Assembly (NCBI GenBank): GCA_025531455.1
Contig: JAMYHL010000008.1
Location: forward strand, 248,001-312,000
DNA length: 64,000 nt
Direction of reading: 5' to 3'
Origin: Apiotrichum sp. Y4204
Lineage: Eukaryota > Basidiomycota > Tremellomycetes > Trichosporonales > Trichosporonaceae
Shown here in pieces: positions 34,127 to 46,534 of the stretch (the first letter of the stretch is position 1; every line of letters starts with the position of its first letter). A program made the translations under genes and the position numbers. The notes beneath the pieces were generated by a model. That model had not been told where the DNA came from. It saw only the letters and a list, made by a program, of their open reading frames with translations, and did no database searches.

Positions 34127-37100
34127 CTAAATGCTAAACTGTTTGACCCAGGAGATGAACTGGAGAATGGCCGGCGTCGGCTCAAGCTGTGCTGCCCCAG
34201 CCTCGATGGAACCCCACGTGTGGTCTTGGCCATCGATGCGGAGGGCCTCATCGAGCGTCGCCTGGATATCGACTGGCGGGTGGTTGGTTAATGCCCTGAG
34301 GGCGGCATTCGCAGTATTGGTCGGGTGCTTGGGGTGTTTCTGCGCGAGGAACGCGTCGAATCGCTCCGAGAAGCCCGGTGATGGCTGCAGGTTAATTCAC
34401 AATACGGGAGATAACCTACCTCTTCATTGCCTTGCAGGACAGCAAGCATCGCCAACACCAACGTTTCCAGTGCAGAGGGGGAGAGGTTTACCGTTTCGCG
34501 CCAGTCTACAGTCAGCTCATGCAGTCAAGGTAAATCTCACCAAAGAGAGGCTGCAACCGGCCCTGTGTGGCGGTAGCATTGTCCTCGTTGATCTCGCCCG
34601 TGACAATGTTCTGGACGATGACCTGGAGCACACGTGTTATCACCGCCTCGATCGTGGCTTCGCGTATAGTACTAGGAAGAGGCTCGAGCATCATCCACAC
34701 GTCGTCGAGCGCAGTCGTGACCTCCATTGCTCCGTTGCCGTTTTCGGTCGCGACCTTTGGGACTATGACACCGTCGAGGATCTGCTTTGACTCGACGTAC
34801 ACGTTCTTGGCAATCAGGTCGAGAAGCTCCTTCTCGACAGTGCCAAGGTGACGCGCTGGGCGGTGACCTGCGTCAAGGCGGAACGAATGTGACAGCACGG
34901 CCAGGAGCCAGAGATGAAGCAGCGAGGGCGTGGGACCGATCGCGTTGCGTACTGCCTGCAGCAGCAACGGTGTCAAGATCTCTGGCACATATCGCAGATC
35001 AGCCCCATGGTACCACGAAACGGTACGTGCGAGGAGAGATCCCGCTGTAAATGCCGATTCGTAGGTCTTCGCGGCCTTCACAAGGTCGTGGACCAGCGCA
35101 TCCATCATCCCCTTGTTGTACAGAGGCGCACCGGTCAGCTCTTTTGGCTCTGGCGTGCGCGTCCCGGTCGGCGAAGAAGGAAAATACGGCAGGGGCGAAC
35201 GGCGAACGTCTGGGCTACGTCGGGACCCGTTCACGTTGAGCCTGCCCATTGCAGGAACCATTTCGGAAGGCAGGCTGGCCCGTGGCCCATGAGGAGTCCG
35301 GCTGCGGTCGGGAGTTATATTACGCGGTCCAACTGTCTTGTCAGCGAGGCCAGCAGGAGTACGTACTGCATGAGGATGACCTCTTCCCGCGCAAGGCCGG
35401 CGAGCCCATGTCAATGGAAGGTCGGTACGAAACGCGGCGGCTCCCCTTGCCAAGGGACGACTGCGATTCCTTCTTAGCTGCAATTACAGCAGCCTTGGCT
35501 TCCTCTGCTTTTCTGGCCTCCTCCTGCTGACGAGCCTGCTCCTCAGCTTTACGCGCTTCCTCCTCACGCTGGCGGGCTTCCTCCTCGGCCCGCAGACGCT
35601 CCTCCTCCACACGCCTCCGCTCTTCCTCCTCCGCGCGACGCCGCTCCTCCTCCCGTCTGCGCTCCTCCTCGATCCGCCGAGCCTCGTCGCGAATGACAAT
35701 GTACCGCGCGCGCACGAGGGAACGCCGAGCGCACGACTGAAGCGCAACCACGATCTTTATCTTGGCTGACAGCATGCTCTCAATCTTGGAAAGAGCCGCT
35801 GCACGGAAGAAGACGTGTGTTTGTCCGAGCTGTACCGCCTTGCCATCCTCATCGCCCACTATGTCTGCCAGCTGCCTGACGGCGTCGGCCAAGTCCGTGT
35901 AATTGTCGAGAACAAGGAGATACGGACTCATCGCGTCGCGCTTCACGAGGTAGGGACCACACTCGCGAGCAAATCGAGCAATTTGAGTGATGCCTGTTGC
36001 CTCAACCTGAAGCTCCACGGATGACCGCTCGAGAAACCAGGGCGCAGCCTGGTGGTTTGACTTGATGCAGTGGATGTAGTGAACATTGGTTGAGGTCAGC
36101 AGAGTGTTGAGCTTCTCAAGTGAGCGGCGGAATGACGACACGATTGACGTGAAGGCACTGCGGCCGGGAGGTGCCTTGACCTGGAACCGGGGATCAACGA
36201 GATCGCGGACAAAGGGTGCAGATGAGTGTGACAGAATCTTGCGCAAATTGTCGTCAACACGTTCCGAATTTGAGTCCAAGAAGCCACGGGTGTCGTAGGT
36301 GACATCGTGCCCATAGTGGATGACTGTAAACTCGTGCGAATGGGCGTTTGCGCGGCGCGTCACAAGGCCGTAGAGCGCCTCGCATTCGGTGCTGATGCTG
36401 GAGGCAAACGCATCGTCCGAGCCACCAAGACCAAGACTCTGACGGCGGGTTTGGTCATCAAGGAGGAAGGCAATTCCGGTTTGCCCAGGCTTGCCCGGCT
36501 TGTTCGACAACAGATCGAGACATGACGGCTGAACAGCAGGTGCCCCGAAATCAATGCCCTCTGCCGCAAACGCGTCGGCCTGCGCCTCGAGCACATCTTT
36601 AGACAGTTGCCGCTGAAGCTGCTCGTTGGCCCAGTTGATGAGGAACTGTGCGAGAGCATTGCTCTTGAAGCTCTCAAATCCGAACTGTGGTCAGATTTGG
36701 AGTGTATGTGACTCACAATGTCGACGAGTGAGATGCAGGGTCCACCGTCACGAGGGGCATCCAAAGCGTCATTGATCTTGGCAACGAGCCACTGCAAATA
36801 TCAGCGGGTTATGCCATTCAACCAGTACCCACATCAAAGACCCAGGAGTAGAGAGACCGGACGAGACCATACTGCGCTGCGCGGAGCTCATCGCCACTGC
36901 GAGCAGTCTCGAAGCTGTCCGAGCCTGCCTTGAACGAGCGCTTCTTCAACGTTTTGCTGAGCTCCTCCGTGTTGAGACCAAGAGCAGCTGCAGCCTGCTC
37001 AATATTGTCGCTCATCAGGTAGTCAATTCCACGCAGGACAGACCACATCTCCTCTTGCTCCGTGATACCGAGATGTGTAAGGCCGGTGACTACGTTTTCG

Positions 37101-38168
37101 AGGGCAGGAGGCGTGACGCCAGTTGCCTCTTTCTCGCGAAGCAGGTTGATAATGTGAAACGGTCGGGCGTCGGTCACACGTCCACGCTCGAGAAGGAAGG
37201 TGGAGATAGATGCGCCGACGAGCTCGCGGCTGGCGTCAAAGTGGATCTGGGGTGAGCTGGGAGCCAGTTTGTTTAGCTCACATTCACGACTTTCGCATAT
37301 CGGGACGAGTTGGTGTTGTGGATCGTTGGGGCATTGCCGAACGCCTCGAGAACTACACTCGCCTGTGAGAGCTTATCGCCCAGCGTGCTGCCCGCCATCC
37401 CTCGACCCGCGAGGTATTCGATTATATGGTTACATGAGACGGTCTTTCCGGAACCACTGTTGCGCGTCAGCGCGCGAAACATGTGCGGTGTGCAAGTAAC
37501 AAGCTGTCGTGTTAAGGACATTGACCTACCTTTCTCCGGTAATGACAATCGTCTGGTTTGCGAGCGTGTTTATGTCTGCGAGAAGCGCCTGGTATGCGTT
37601 TTCGGCAACAGCATAGACGTGTGGACGTTGCGCATGCTTGGGCACACCGTAAAACGTGCGTTGCGTGTGGGCACCGTCTGTCGCGTCAGTGGTTGTCTGC
37701 GGCCGAAGGAAAGAAGGCGACTGCACGTACACAGATCGGGAACCTGCGCATAGGGGTTGACCGCGAGCTGATCGTCAGCACAATTTACAGCGAGCTCCAT
37801 TCGGTGCTTACTGTGAGGAGACCGCAATGAGTGTACACCTCGTGCGCGTTATACCGATCCTCGAGTGCGTCGGTGAGAGCGCCTGTGGTCAGTGAGAGGT
37901 TCAAGACATCGACGGCGGCCGGGGAAGGAACGGTCACCAAAGACGTTTTCCTGCACAACTCGTGTCCGCCACCAGTTATTCAGAGGCTGCACCACTCACT
38001 AGCAGTCTGGTCCGTGAGGGACGCAAGATCATCAGACACGCTGCGGAGGACGAGGGGCGCCGGCTCGGCGGTCCCGTCCAAGGCGGCGGCGGGCACGGCG
38101 GCTGGTGTCCGCGTGGCGGCCGCGGCTGGCGGTAAGGAAGTCGACGCCATGGCTACAGTAGTTGCCAT
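34127..38168 (-). CDS. Divergent class V-like myosin heavy chain
   Basis: A multi-exon gene of roughly 1,150-1,200 residues. The motor domain is complete in order: LAVNPYAQ, P-loop GESGSGKT (usually GESGAGKT), switch I NTNSSRYAK (usually NNNSSRFGK), switch II DIFGFESF, the NWANEQLQ relay region, and HCIKSN at the actin-binding end (usually RCIKPN). One IQ-like motif (LQSCARRSLVRARYIV) follows, then about 70 residues of ER/K-rich helix (35479-35691), likely a stable single alpha-helix lever. A Ser/Pro linker leads to a helical C-terminus (PEILTPLLLQAVRNAIGPTP, LWLLAVLSHSF) resembling the dilute cargo domain; the last exons end in FISWVKQFSI. It should be an ATP-driven actin motor for polarised transport. 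The motor is shorter and much diverged, so this may be a second paralogue beside a standard Myo2. The start ATG at 38168 is the first that leads to a sensible N-terminus; 38150 is possible. Confidence 0.88.
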
Positions 38169-40055
38169 GACCCGGGAAGATGGGGATGAGAGGAAAGCGA
38201 AGGAAAGTAGCTGGCGGGTCGTTAACACGTCACGTCACGTTTGAACAAGAACAGGCAAAGGGCATGTGCTCGCGGCGAGAGCGAGTCAAAGTCGGGCTCG
38301 GCCTGGCCCGAGCGCAGGCGGTGTTGTCCCACCACTGTCCGTGAGGTGCAGCTGTTGCAATGAGCGGGGTAGCGACAGGCGATGCGGAGCTCGGTGGGGT
38401 CTGGGAGTGGAACGACGAGCTGTCAAGAGTGGGGGCGTTGGACGTCGTCGTTGATGATGATGATGAAGAAAGTGGTTGAAATGGAGGGGTGAAACCATGA
38501 AACCTCTGGACACTCAGAGATCAGAGACTGTATCCGCGTGTAGCGCGTGGCATCGGTCCGGGTCGCGGCTCTCTGCGGAAACAAGGGGTCCTCTCCAAAA
38601 AGTGGTCGGCCAACTGCGGTGACGTTTTTCTTTTTTTTTCTCTTCGGAAAGTCAACCATAAATCCTCCGCCATTCACTTCCGCCCAGAACACAGGGAGCA
38701 GAACGCCGATGACAAAGACGGAGCATGCGAGCAGGAAGCGATGTCGACAATGCAAGAAGACCAAAAAGTGCAACACAGGAAAAGGACTGCTGTTGTACAA
38801 GCACCGTAGACTGACACGCTTGATGTTTCACGCGACGCGTGACGGAAACGAGGCGCACTAGCCCGTACTAGCCCAGCTAGCCCAGAGGTCTAGGTAGTCT
38901 CCCGGCCTTAGCGGGCAGGGTGGCCAACAGCCTTTCTCGAGCGCACACTACTGTGTACTGAGTGCCCAACGCAGCCTCCCCTCCCCATGTTCCTCTTGTC
39001 TATCTCAACACCACCCACACTTGCCTCGAACATCTGTCTCCTCTCATACTCGAGATCCACTCAAACCGTCAAAGGCGCGATGCATGCCGTACGGCCGAGA
39101 CCCTAAATTCCGGGCTCCGAGAGGAGCCGGTTGGCACGCGCGGCACACGCGTCGAGCTCGCGGCCCACCATTAGTATCATTCCGCATGTTGCATTTCCAT
39201 CTCCGCTTCACCGTCTTTACCCGTCAAGGCTATCAAACAGCCCCGAGTGCGCGAGCAGATCTGTGCACAGCAAAGCGGCTGATAGGATCAATCCGAGGGC
39301 AGAAAGCCTCGGTTTTGGAGCAGACGAGGGGCGAGACTACCGATGCACTAACACACACACTCTATTCCTGACCTCCCCACTCTCCACTCGACACTCTGTG
39401 TGCGTACTGCGCTCTAACAACATGCTTATTCAATAGGGGCTCGTTGCGTTTCCGGCCACCCGTACGCCATAGACTCCCGTACCCCTGCGGTCGCGACCTG
39501 ACAGTGGATGACGACGCTGCGTGTGCAGTTGTGTTGGTGCAGTGTACATCTGACTGGCACAAGGCTGGTGGCAATCCAGGCCATCACGTAACTTACCAGA
39601 TCGCTTCCACTGACGCTTGAGCTTGACGTTTAAAGTCCTGAACGACTGCGTCCTGGCTGTGCGGCAGGCTGATGTAGGCTGGTACGTGGAGCGGGAACAG
39701 GACAAAGCACGGCGGACCTGGGCCTTGTTTCGTGCTTTGAACACTCGTCGTCCAGCACATTGCGAGTGACATTCATCGGCTGAGCGTTACCAAGCATCAT
39801 GCTGTCCTCAGGTGGAGCTTTTGAGTGAGGCCGGTCTAAGTGGGAACACCGATCTGCTTCTTGCGACAGCTCTGCGCACTGCGCTCTGCGAGCTCCGATA
39901 TTCACATGCACGTAATCGTCATGCAGCGGCGTGCGCCAGCTGGTGGCATACAAAGTGAAGGGGGCGGTAGACATTATTGTTATAACAAACGGATCAGAAC
40001 AACTGACTCTCGTACTAGTGTTTAGTCGTGACTGCTAGAGGGCGTATAGAGGTGA
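38169..40055. other. Intergenic
   Basis: About 1.9 kb with no gene recognised. It includes a short T run (38630-38640) and small TAGCCCAG direct repeats at 38862-38884. It should contain the myosin promoter at its left end. Confidence 0.45.
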
Positions 40056-43043
40056 TTAACAGAGACCGGCGCCACGGGCCTGATACAGGCGCGTAGAGTC
40101 GGTGCGGGCGTCGGAGGGGTTGACGCGGTATTCTGACGTATCTAGACGTTTAATGGTAGTGGCTTTCTTAATGCGTGAAACGAGTTTTTGGCGCGCAGAC
40201 TTGCGCGTCGCGGACGTAGAGTTCGAGTTGGACGTCGACGCGGGGCTGTATATGCGGTTTAACGGCGAGCCGATGTCCGTCGAGTGGTCTGGGTGGTGCG
40301 ACGAGATGGGCGACGTCTTGAGGTCCGTCGACGGGTCATACTCCATGCCCGGCTCGTGCCGCTTAAACGGGTCATAGGGTAGTTCGTTCTGGCCAATGAT
40401 TATACCTAACGCGGATCCCGTCCCGTCGGTGAAGTAGTCACCGACGTACGAGACCTCGCGGTTGGAAATGCCGGGGGGTGGCGGGGTGTATGGCTGCGCT
40501 GGGGAGGAGAGGTCTGATGCTGAAGGGAGCTGCTCGACCGGAAGGGTGGGGGAGGTATCGGATAATGGTCGTGAGTAACGTCGCGGAAGGGGCGTGGTCG
40601 AGGAGGACCGCTGACCGTCCAAGGAATCGTGCGAGTGCGGCCGCGGCAGGGAGCCGTCCAACGCCTCGTTGTGCCCCAGGTGGTTTGTGTCGGGCATGAG
40701 ACGTTGCAGTCGTGAGTGGTGGTAGTTGCTCTCCTCGCACATGGAGGGTGGTCGCTCAGAATCGCTGTATGTGGAGAACCGTGAATTATGGTCAAAGGAA
40801 GAGGACAGGAGGCTAAGGTCGTCGGGCACGTCTATCGGCTTGGAGAAGTCGACACCGGCCTTCATGAGCATGCCCGGCGGGCCGGTTGTGGGTGGCAGTG
40901 GCCACTTTGCGGTCATGAGGGACGCGAGGCCGGGCGAGGGCGGCGACCGCGGCGTCTGTGGTGTCTGCGGCGTCTCGGGCCGAGTCATCCTGGGCACCGG
41001 TGGGAGGGGCGAGGACGGAGGCGGATAGGGCGATACAGTGCTAGGCGCTCCCTTGTGTCTGACAGTCGAGACTGGACACGCCGCCGGAGTCGAGAGGATG
41101 TTGTGTGGCGGCGGAGTGGACAGGCTCGTTCGTGCGGAAGGAGTGTGGAGTTGTTGGAGCGCACATGAGCCATGTGTCAGATGGGGGGAGCCGCTCAGGT
41201 GGCTGCTGTGGCCGGTGGGACGATAGTATTGGATAAGTTGAGAAATGTTGCTGTTTGTACAAAGAGGGATAAGAATTGTGGGTGGAGCCGAGTGCGTCGG
41301 CGACAGTGGCGACGGGGCGTAGCATGAGCCCGCGCACTGCTGATGGTGATCACACTGGGCCTGGTAGTCAAAGAGAACGTGAACGTGGTTGTGGGGCACG
41401 TGAGGAGGTGTTGTTGCGTCTGTTGTGTAGCTGTCGAGGCCGAGAGGCACTGAAGGTACATCGTGTACGTGATGTGCGACAGGTACATGACCCGAAGCGC
41501 GCGGGCACGGAGAGCCAGCGACGAGCGGGAATGGTGGGACCTGGGCTGGAGTCCGAAATGTTTTTGATGCCTGGATTGTCTCTGACTGGACCGATATCCG
41601 AGGTGAGGGGGTTTTGGACTCGGACGGCAGACGAGGGTTGGGAACGGGTGGATGTACATGTAGGTGGTGATGTACATCCAGCTCGCTCTCGCTCACCGCA
41701 TCGAAGACGGGTTGCGAGCAGCTGGAGCGGTGAGGGACACAGCACTGCGCTGGCCAAACTTTGTGTCTCGGAACGGCAACAGACAGGAGCTGGCTGGGTG
41801 GATACTGCCGGACGTGGCAAAGCGAGCATGAACAAGGTTTGGACGAGGACGTTACGGCGGGTGTCGGCGCTGCCGCCATGGACGCGGCAGCAGTAAAAGC
41901 TGTGTCTGTGGCCGTCGCCATGGCCGGTGGTTGAGAGGAACGAAGGTTTGGAGTGTGCCTGGCTGCCGGAACAGTGTCCGCTTCAAGAGGCGGCTGCGTT
42001 GGTCCGCGAGCGCTGGGTAGCAACAGCTCTGCTCCGGCCTGGTGGTGATGCTGTCCGCTACACTGGTGAAGCAGCTGTGCCTCGTGCTTGGTCTCCATCG
42101 GATCTCTCCACATTGGGTTTGCCTGGGCTCCGTGGTAGTCTTGGACTTCGTTGCTGTCGCCTGGGTGCAATATAGTCGAACACCTCCGAGGCACGGGCAG
42201 TCCAATGTCGCAGGCACTATGGCGATGGGCGTACGGAAGGGAGACTGTCGAAGAGCAGTGGTACAAGTGGATGGGACTATGATATGGACTTTGGCGCTCA
42301 TCGCTCGGCGGCGTCTCGAAGATGCTGCTCCCTTCGGACTGCGAGCGCGACATTGGGGTGTGCGGACACGACGTGAGCGAGGGTGTCGGCGACACGAGGC
42401 CGTGGAGGAAGAGAGACGGCGAGTACACCCAGGTTGGGTCCTCACTCAGAGGCACCGATCGACGTCCAACCTCAAAGTCCGTCGCGACTGGCGTTTTGCG
42501 CTGCGTTGCGGCGTGCGGGGCAGCGTTCTTGACCTCGACCCAGCCCTCCTGCACAGCGACCCCCTCTACCGCACGAGTGGGGCGCTGCACAACCGGCACA
42601 GTCTTTGCGTCACGGCCGGCCGCATGCTTAGTATTCTTGCTCTTGTGCTTGACTTTTGGGGGTCGGCGCCCAATGGCACTGCGCGACGACGGCGGGATGA
42701 AGCGCTCCTGCGGCGATGGAGAGCGAGAGACAGAACGAGAAGAAGTGTGGGAATGCTTGTGGGAATAGGAATGGGAATGCGGGCGGGACTGAGAGCTGGA
42801 ATGGCCCGTCGTCTTGCGTACCAGTCGCGCAAACAGCTCCCGCTTGCCTGGCCGGTTAGTACTTGTCTCTCGCGGCTGCTCACTGATTGCACTTGGCTCG
42901 GCGTCGCTCTTGGGGTTGTAGTGGTATGACTGCTGTATCTCCTGCACGAGCCGTCCGTCGTGCTCGAAAGCCCCCCGCTCGAAAGCGGTATGGCTGGCGG
43001 TGGCGGGAGGGCCAGCACCAGTGCCAAGTACTTTCTGAACCAT
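40056..43043 (-). CDS. Long orphan Ser/Pro/His-rich protein
   Basis: From the ATG at 43043 (MVQKVLGTGAGPP) and after removing a 36-nt intron (42848-42883) this gives 983 aa. The intron has GTGAGC, a textbook TACTAAC branch site and CCAG, and its length is a multiple of three without a stop, so the unspliced frame stays open. The protein is disordered throughout: Ser/Pro/His-rich, with HSHSYSHKHSHTSS near the start, a CSCSLCHV Cys cluster in the middle, TPQTPQTPRSPPSP, the block KAGVDFSKPIDVPDDLSLLS, and near the end a conserved-looking VSYVGDYFTDGTGSALGI followed by a basic tail (KSARQKLVSRIKKATTIKR). The last two blocks are the best query for homologues. The frame also extends up to 43394, but there it reads a 12-base tandem repeat, so I take that as 5' UTR. 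Family unknown. Confidence 0.7.
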   Translation of the reverse strand: MVQKVLGTGAGPPATASHTAFERGAFEHDGRLVQEIQQSYHYNPKSDAEPSAISEQPRETSTNRPGKRELFARLVRKTTGHSSSQSRPHSHSYSHKHSHTSSRSVSRSPSPQERFIPPSSRSAIGRRPPKVKHKSKNTKHAAGRDAKTVPVVQRPTRAVEGVAVQEGWVEVKNAAPHAATQRKTPVATDFEVGRRSVPLSEDPTWVYSPSLFLHGLVSPTPSLTSCPHTPMSRSQSEGSSIFETPPSDERQSPYHSPIHLYHCSSTVSLPYAHRHSACDIGLPVPRRCSTILHPGDSNEVQDYHGAQANPMWRDPMETKHEAQLLHQCSGQHHHQAGAELLLPSARGPTQPPLEADTVPAARHTPNLRSSQPPAMATATDTAFTAAASMAAAPTPAVTSSSKPCSCSLCHVRQYPPSQLLSVAVPRHKVWPAQCCVPHRSSCSQPVFDAVSESELDVHHHLHVHPPVPNPRLPSESKTPSPRISVQSETIQASKTFRTPAQVPPFPLVAGSPCPRASGHVPVAHHVHDVPSVPLGLDSYTTDATTPPHVPHNHVHVLFDYQAQCDHHQQCAGSCYAPSPLSPTHSAPPTILIPLCTNSNISQLIQYYRPTGHSSHLSGSPHLTHGSCALQQLHTPSARTSLSTPPPHNILSTPAACPVSTVRHKGAPSTVSPYPPPSSPLPPVPRMTRPETPQTPQTPRSPPSPGLASLMTAKWPLPPTTGPPGMLMKAGVDFSKPIDVPDDLSLLSSSFDHNSRFSTYSDSERPPSMCEESNYHHSRLQRLMPDTNHLGHNEALDGSLPRPHSHDSLDGQRSSSTTPLPRRYSRPLSDTSPTLPVEQLPSASDLSSPAQPYTPPPPGISNREVSYVGDYFTDGTGSALGIIIGQNELPYDPFKRHEPGMEYDPSTDLKTSPISSHHPDHSTDIGSPLNRIYSPASTSNSNSTSATRKSARQKLVSRIKKATTIKRLDTSEYRVNPSDARTDSTRLYQARGAGLC

Positions 43044-46000
43044 GCCGTGAATCTGAGTCAAATGACAGTGACGCTGGAGTTGCTTGTTAGTTGGCTTGCT
43101 GATGGGGATCAAAGTGGGAGTGAGAGCGAGTGACGGCTGTCGGCGATGCGAGAATACGAGAAAGGGGATGGGAATGCGAATGGGAATGCGAATGGGAATG
43201 CGAATGGGAATAGATGAGGTCGGTTGGAATCCGTTGCCACCGTCGCAACTTGAAGACAGCGTCGTGAACTGTCTCTCCATGCTCTCCAGCTCTCCAGATC
43301 CCCCCGACCCATAGTGATAGGGGTTGGTTTTGCGATATCTCTTCCACTCCCAGGGCAAAAAGCTCCTCCTGGATCCTCTGGATCCCGGCGGCACATTACA
43401 CCTGCGACTGCGCTATCGCGTCAGCTCTTACCATCTTGGGACTAGGGTGCGTCCACAGATCTCGCACTTTATCTTTTGTCATTCGCGTCCCTCCCTGTCC
43501 GCCGCCGTGCCTCTCGCGACTCCACTCTGTAAAGTAGGGTTAGGGTGTTATATGACACGCTCGACGCTTCATCTCCACTCTCCGAAAGGGGACATTCTCC
43601 TCGCACATAGCACATTACCTCTGCCGTCATGCGCTCGGAGTGATCAAATCCCGACAGCCCCGATGCGACGCACGCCCGATACCTGCCCGATAAGGCTTTG
43701 AGAAGGGAAGATGCTGATATGATGAGAAAGGGTCATTGACTAGTGGGATCTGGCGCGCTGGAAGCATTGTGCCGCTGAATCGCTGTTGAGTCGCTGTGAC
43801 TAGACTGCGTTGCGGGCATTTCCTGCATCGCACATTTCCTTCCTATAGCTACGAGTAGGTCAGCAACTGCAGATGTACGCTATCTGGTATCCGTATCGCA
43901 GAGGTCCGTGAGCACGCGTGATAAGTCTGGGCACAGGCTATCGCAGGTCAGTGGGTGTCGCGGTGTTTGTTGGAGTCACTGTTGATGGGTGGTCCGATGC
44001 CGACAAAGCTAGTCATCCTCCCTTCCCTGTGGGTCTTGTGATTCTTGGAATGAGCATTCCACAGTTAGCGTCGGCAAACAGCTATTGTCCAACAGCGCCA
44101 GAGCCGACCTGCCATACCTGTCATATTTCCTATTCTGCGTCTCTGGGAGCTATCTTGCGAAACGACGCACAGACGCGGAGTGGCGTCCGCTCGCGCGAGT
44201 GATTGGCTCGACGACGCCGCTTCACGGTTGTTTATCAGCTCTGCGCATTTGTTTATCTTGTTGAGCCGGCAAGGTATATTTGTCGCTTCTCTCTCAAGTA
44301 GGGTGAAGCCGGTGGGAACCATAAGGCGTCGAACGGTAGATAGAGGTCTGACTGAGAAGATGCGAGACTGATCGAAGACTTGTACTCGGTGCGCAACAAG
44401 GCTATAAGTAATGAGACCATCTAGGTGTCTGTTACACGTTGTTGCGCAGGCTCATCTCACTAGCCCCAAAGATTACGCTCATCGTGGACGCCGACAATAG
44501 AGCCTCTCGGCATTCTCAGCGCGACAGTCTCGCGGCGCAGCGCTTAGACTACGACCAACACCAGCCTGCAATCATTCCTTGTTATCGCGCGCAGTAGTGA
44601 AGCTATCGCAGTATTTCCTGTTCTGATGCACGATTCGTCCGTCCCGCAGACCAGGACGCACGGATCACTACGTGAGGGCGCCACCGCCAGTATGTCCGAG
44701 ATACGTCAATCAGAGCTGAGTGAATGACGATGGAATAGCCTGGATAAATGGGTAACTTATGCGCCGTCGCGTCCCGAGGTCCCGATAGTGCCTCGGGAAG
44801 AGTGGCGCAGATCGGTCAGATACGCGGGACGACATTACAGGAGGGCATTGCAGAATTGATCGGAAGAGTCCCCGACCCGAGAAACGTCCTTGAAATCTGA
44901 GCACCCTCGTGCCCTCATTTCAATGACTCATGCCCTCATCAACACTCCCCGCCATTGGTGGACAGTACTTTCGGGTCGTGGCTCCAGCGCACAGCATGCA
45001 CGGGGGTCACTTGGGGTATGTAGCCACCGCCTGGGGTGAGCACCAGCTCGGGTCAGGGCGCAGGCATGCCCGACGAGAGCCAGCCATCTCGGTACCCTGC
45101 GCCCGACCAACAGCCCGGGAGCGCAGCGAGTCGTCGCCACACAAAAATCGATGCAGATGAGGATGCCTTTCACGTCCTGCCCTTCAATGCACTCATTTCG
45201 GGAGCAGGATCCTCGGCTGTGCGCCCGCCGCGGAATTGCTGCTTGATATGCTTAGTGGAGCCCGGGGTAAGGAGCAAGGGAGAAGCGTTCAATTAATTTT
45301 ACCTTGTGGATTTGGGAGAGGATTCATTTTGGGGTCGCGCCTGATTTTCGTTTTTCGTTTTCATTTTTCAGTGCCCCCCACGCGACTGACTTTGTTAGGC
45401 CTTAGACTCTCAGCATGTGATCACTTGACTTGCAGTTTGCAGCCTTTGTACAACGACGGTATGCATTCCGTCCACCTCACGCCCTCAGCAACGCTGGTCG
45501 GATATGCGCGGGCTACAGCTACTGCACTACTACACTCGATGCTGCACGACATTCGAGATCAGTATATTTAGATGTTCGACGCAGGACTCGGATGTCGTGC
45601 GCTCGCATTGGCCAGAGAATAGCACGGGACCGATCACTCATCTCTACATCCCTCTCATCTCTGCATCCCTCTCGTCCCTCTCATCCTTCTCGCGCACTCT
45701 CTCGCGTACCCTGCTTCCCCCTGCTTCTCTGGTGCGCCCAGTTCTCTGGCTCGGTGCGCGCTTACAGCATGCCGCGACATGCGTACGGCATGGCGTGGCG
45801 GGTGTTTGTGGTCGGTGCCAGGTTACTCAGGGCGCGCCACTCGCGTGTTATACCTAGGATACAGAGGCACAACAAGTACACAAGCACTCAAGCTGAAAGC
45901 TGGACGAGAGGTTGATGCTGGATACAATACACACGCTGCAAGCTGCAAACTGGATGCGATGCTGGATGCTGGATGCTGGAGCGCAGGGAATGCAGGATAG

Positions 46001-46534
46001 GAGTGCAGTGCCCGCCGAAGGGACACTCGCACGCCAGGAAGAGAACACGGCAGAATGCCAGGGTCCTAATTGCACCACCAGGGACGACAAGTCATGAACT
46101 GACTGGGTGCGACCGAGCAGAGCAGCTTGACGACTGGTGCTAGACCAGGACCGACCCAACAAACATTTATTCTTCCATCTTGCAGCTTGCAGCTTGTGCT
46201 TTGTCCACTTTACACACCTCTGCGCCTCGAGCTCCGAGTCACCATCACACGCCCTGAGACGCCGCGCGCGTCGGCACAGCACAATCCTGCACCACGCTGG
46301 CCGTCATGCAGCACGAAGTGTTTGTAATTAATCTTTCGTGTTCATTGATGTTTGCTGTTTTGTTCTCTTTCACAACTTGATCCATTCCCCGACGACGAAA
46401 AGACAACAAACGAAAGAAGACGACGCCAAAAGCAACGCATCCACCGCCCGAACGACTGACGGCGCACGACCTTCGCCGTTCCCCCCTCCCCCTTTTCCTC
46501 CCACGCCATCCACCTCTCACCACAAAGCGGTGCA
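43044..46534. other. Gene-poor region of 3.5 kb
   Basis: No gene recognised between two divergent orphan genes. It holds the 12-base tandem repeat listed separately, a T/C-rich tract (45345-45370), and GGATGCT repeats at about 45958-45978. Open frames such as 45430-45915 have no domain or consistent composition. Confidence 0.45.
43165..43212. repeat. 12-base tandem repeat, four copies
   Basis: CGAATGGGAATG repeated four times with slight change in the first and last copies. It falls upstream of the preferred start of the orphan at 40056-43043; read as protein it would give an unlikely IPIR repeat. Confidence 0.85.

Noticed and set aside
43044..43394. N-terminal extension of the 983-aa orphan to an ATG at 43394
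   Set aside because: The extension is mostly a 12-base tandem repeat and intron-like sequence; MVQKVLG at 43043 is a better start.
43535..43548. Telomere-like GGGTTAGGG
   Set aside because: A single short copy; no array, so not a telomere or clear interstitial telomeric repeat.
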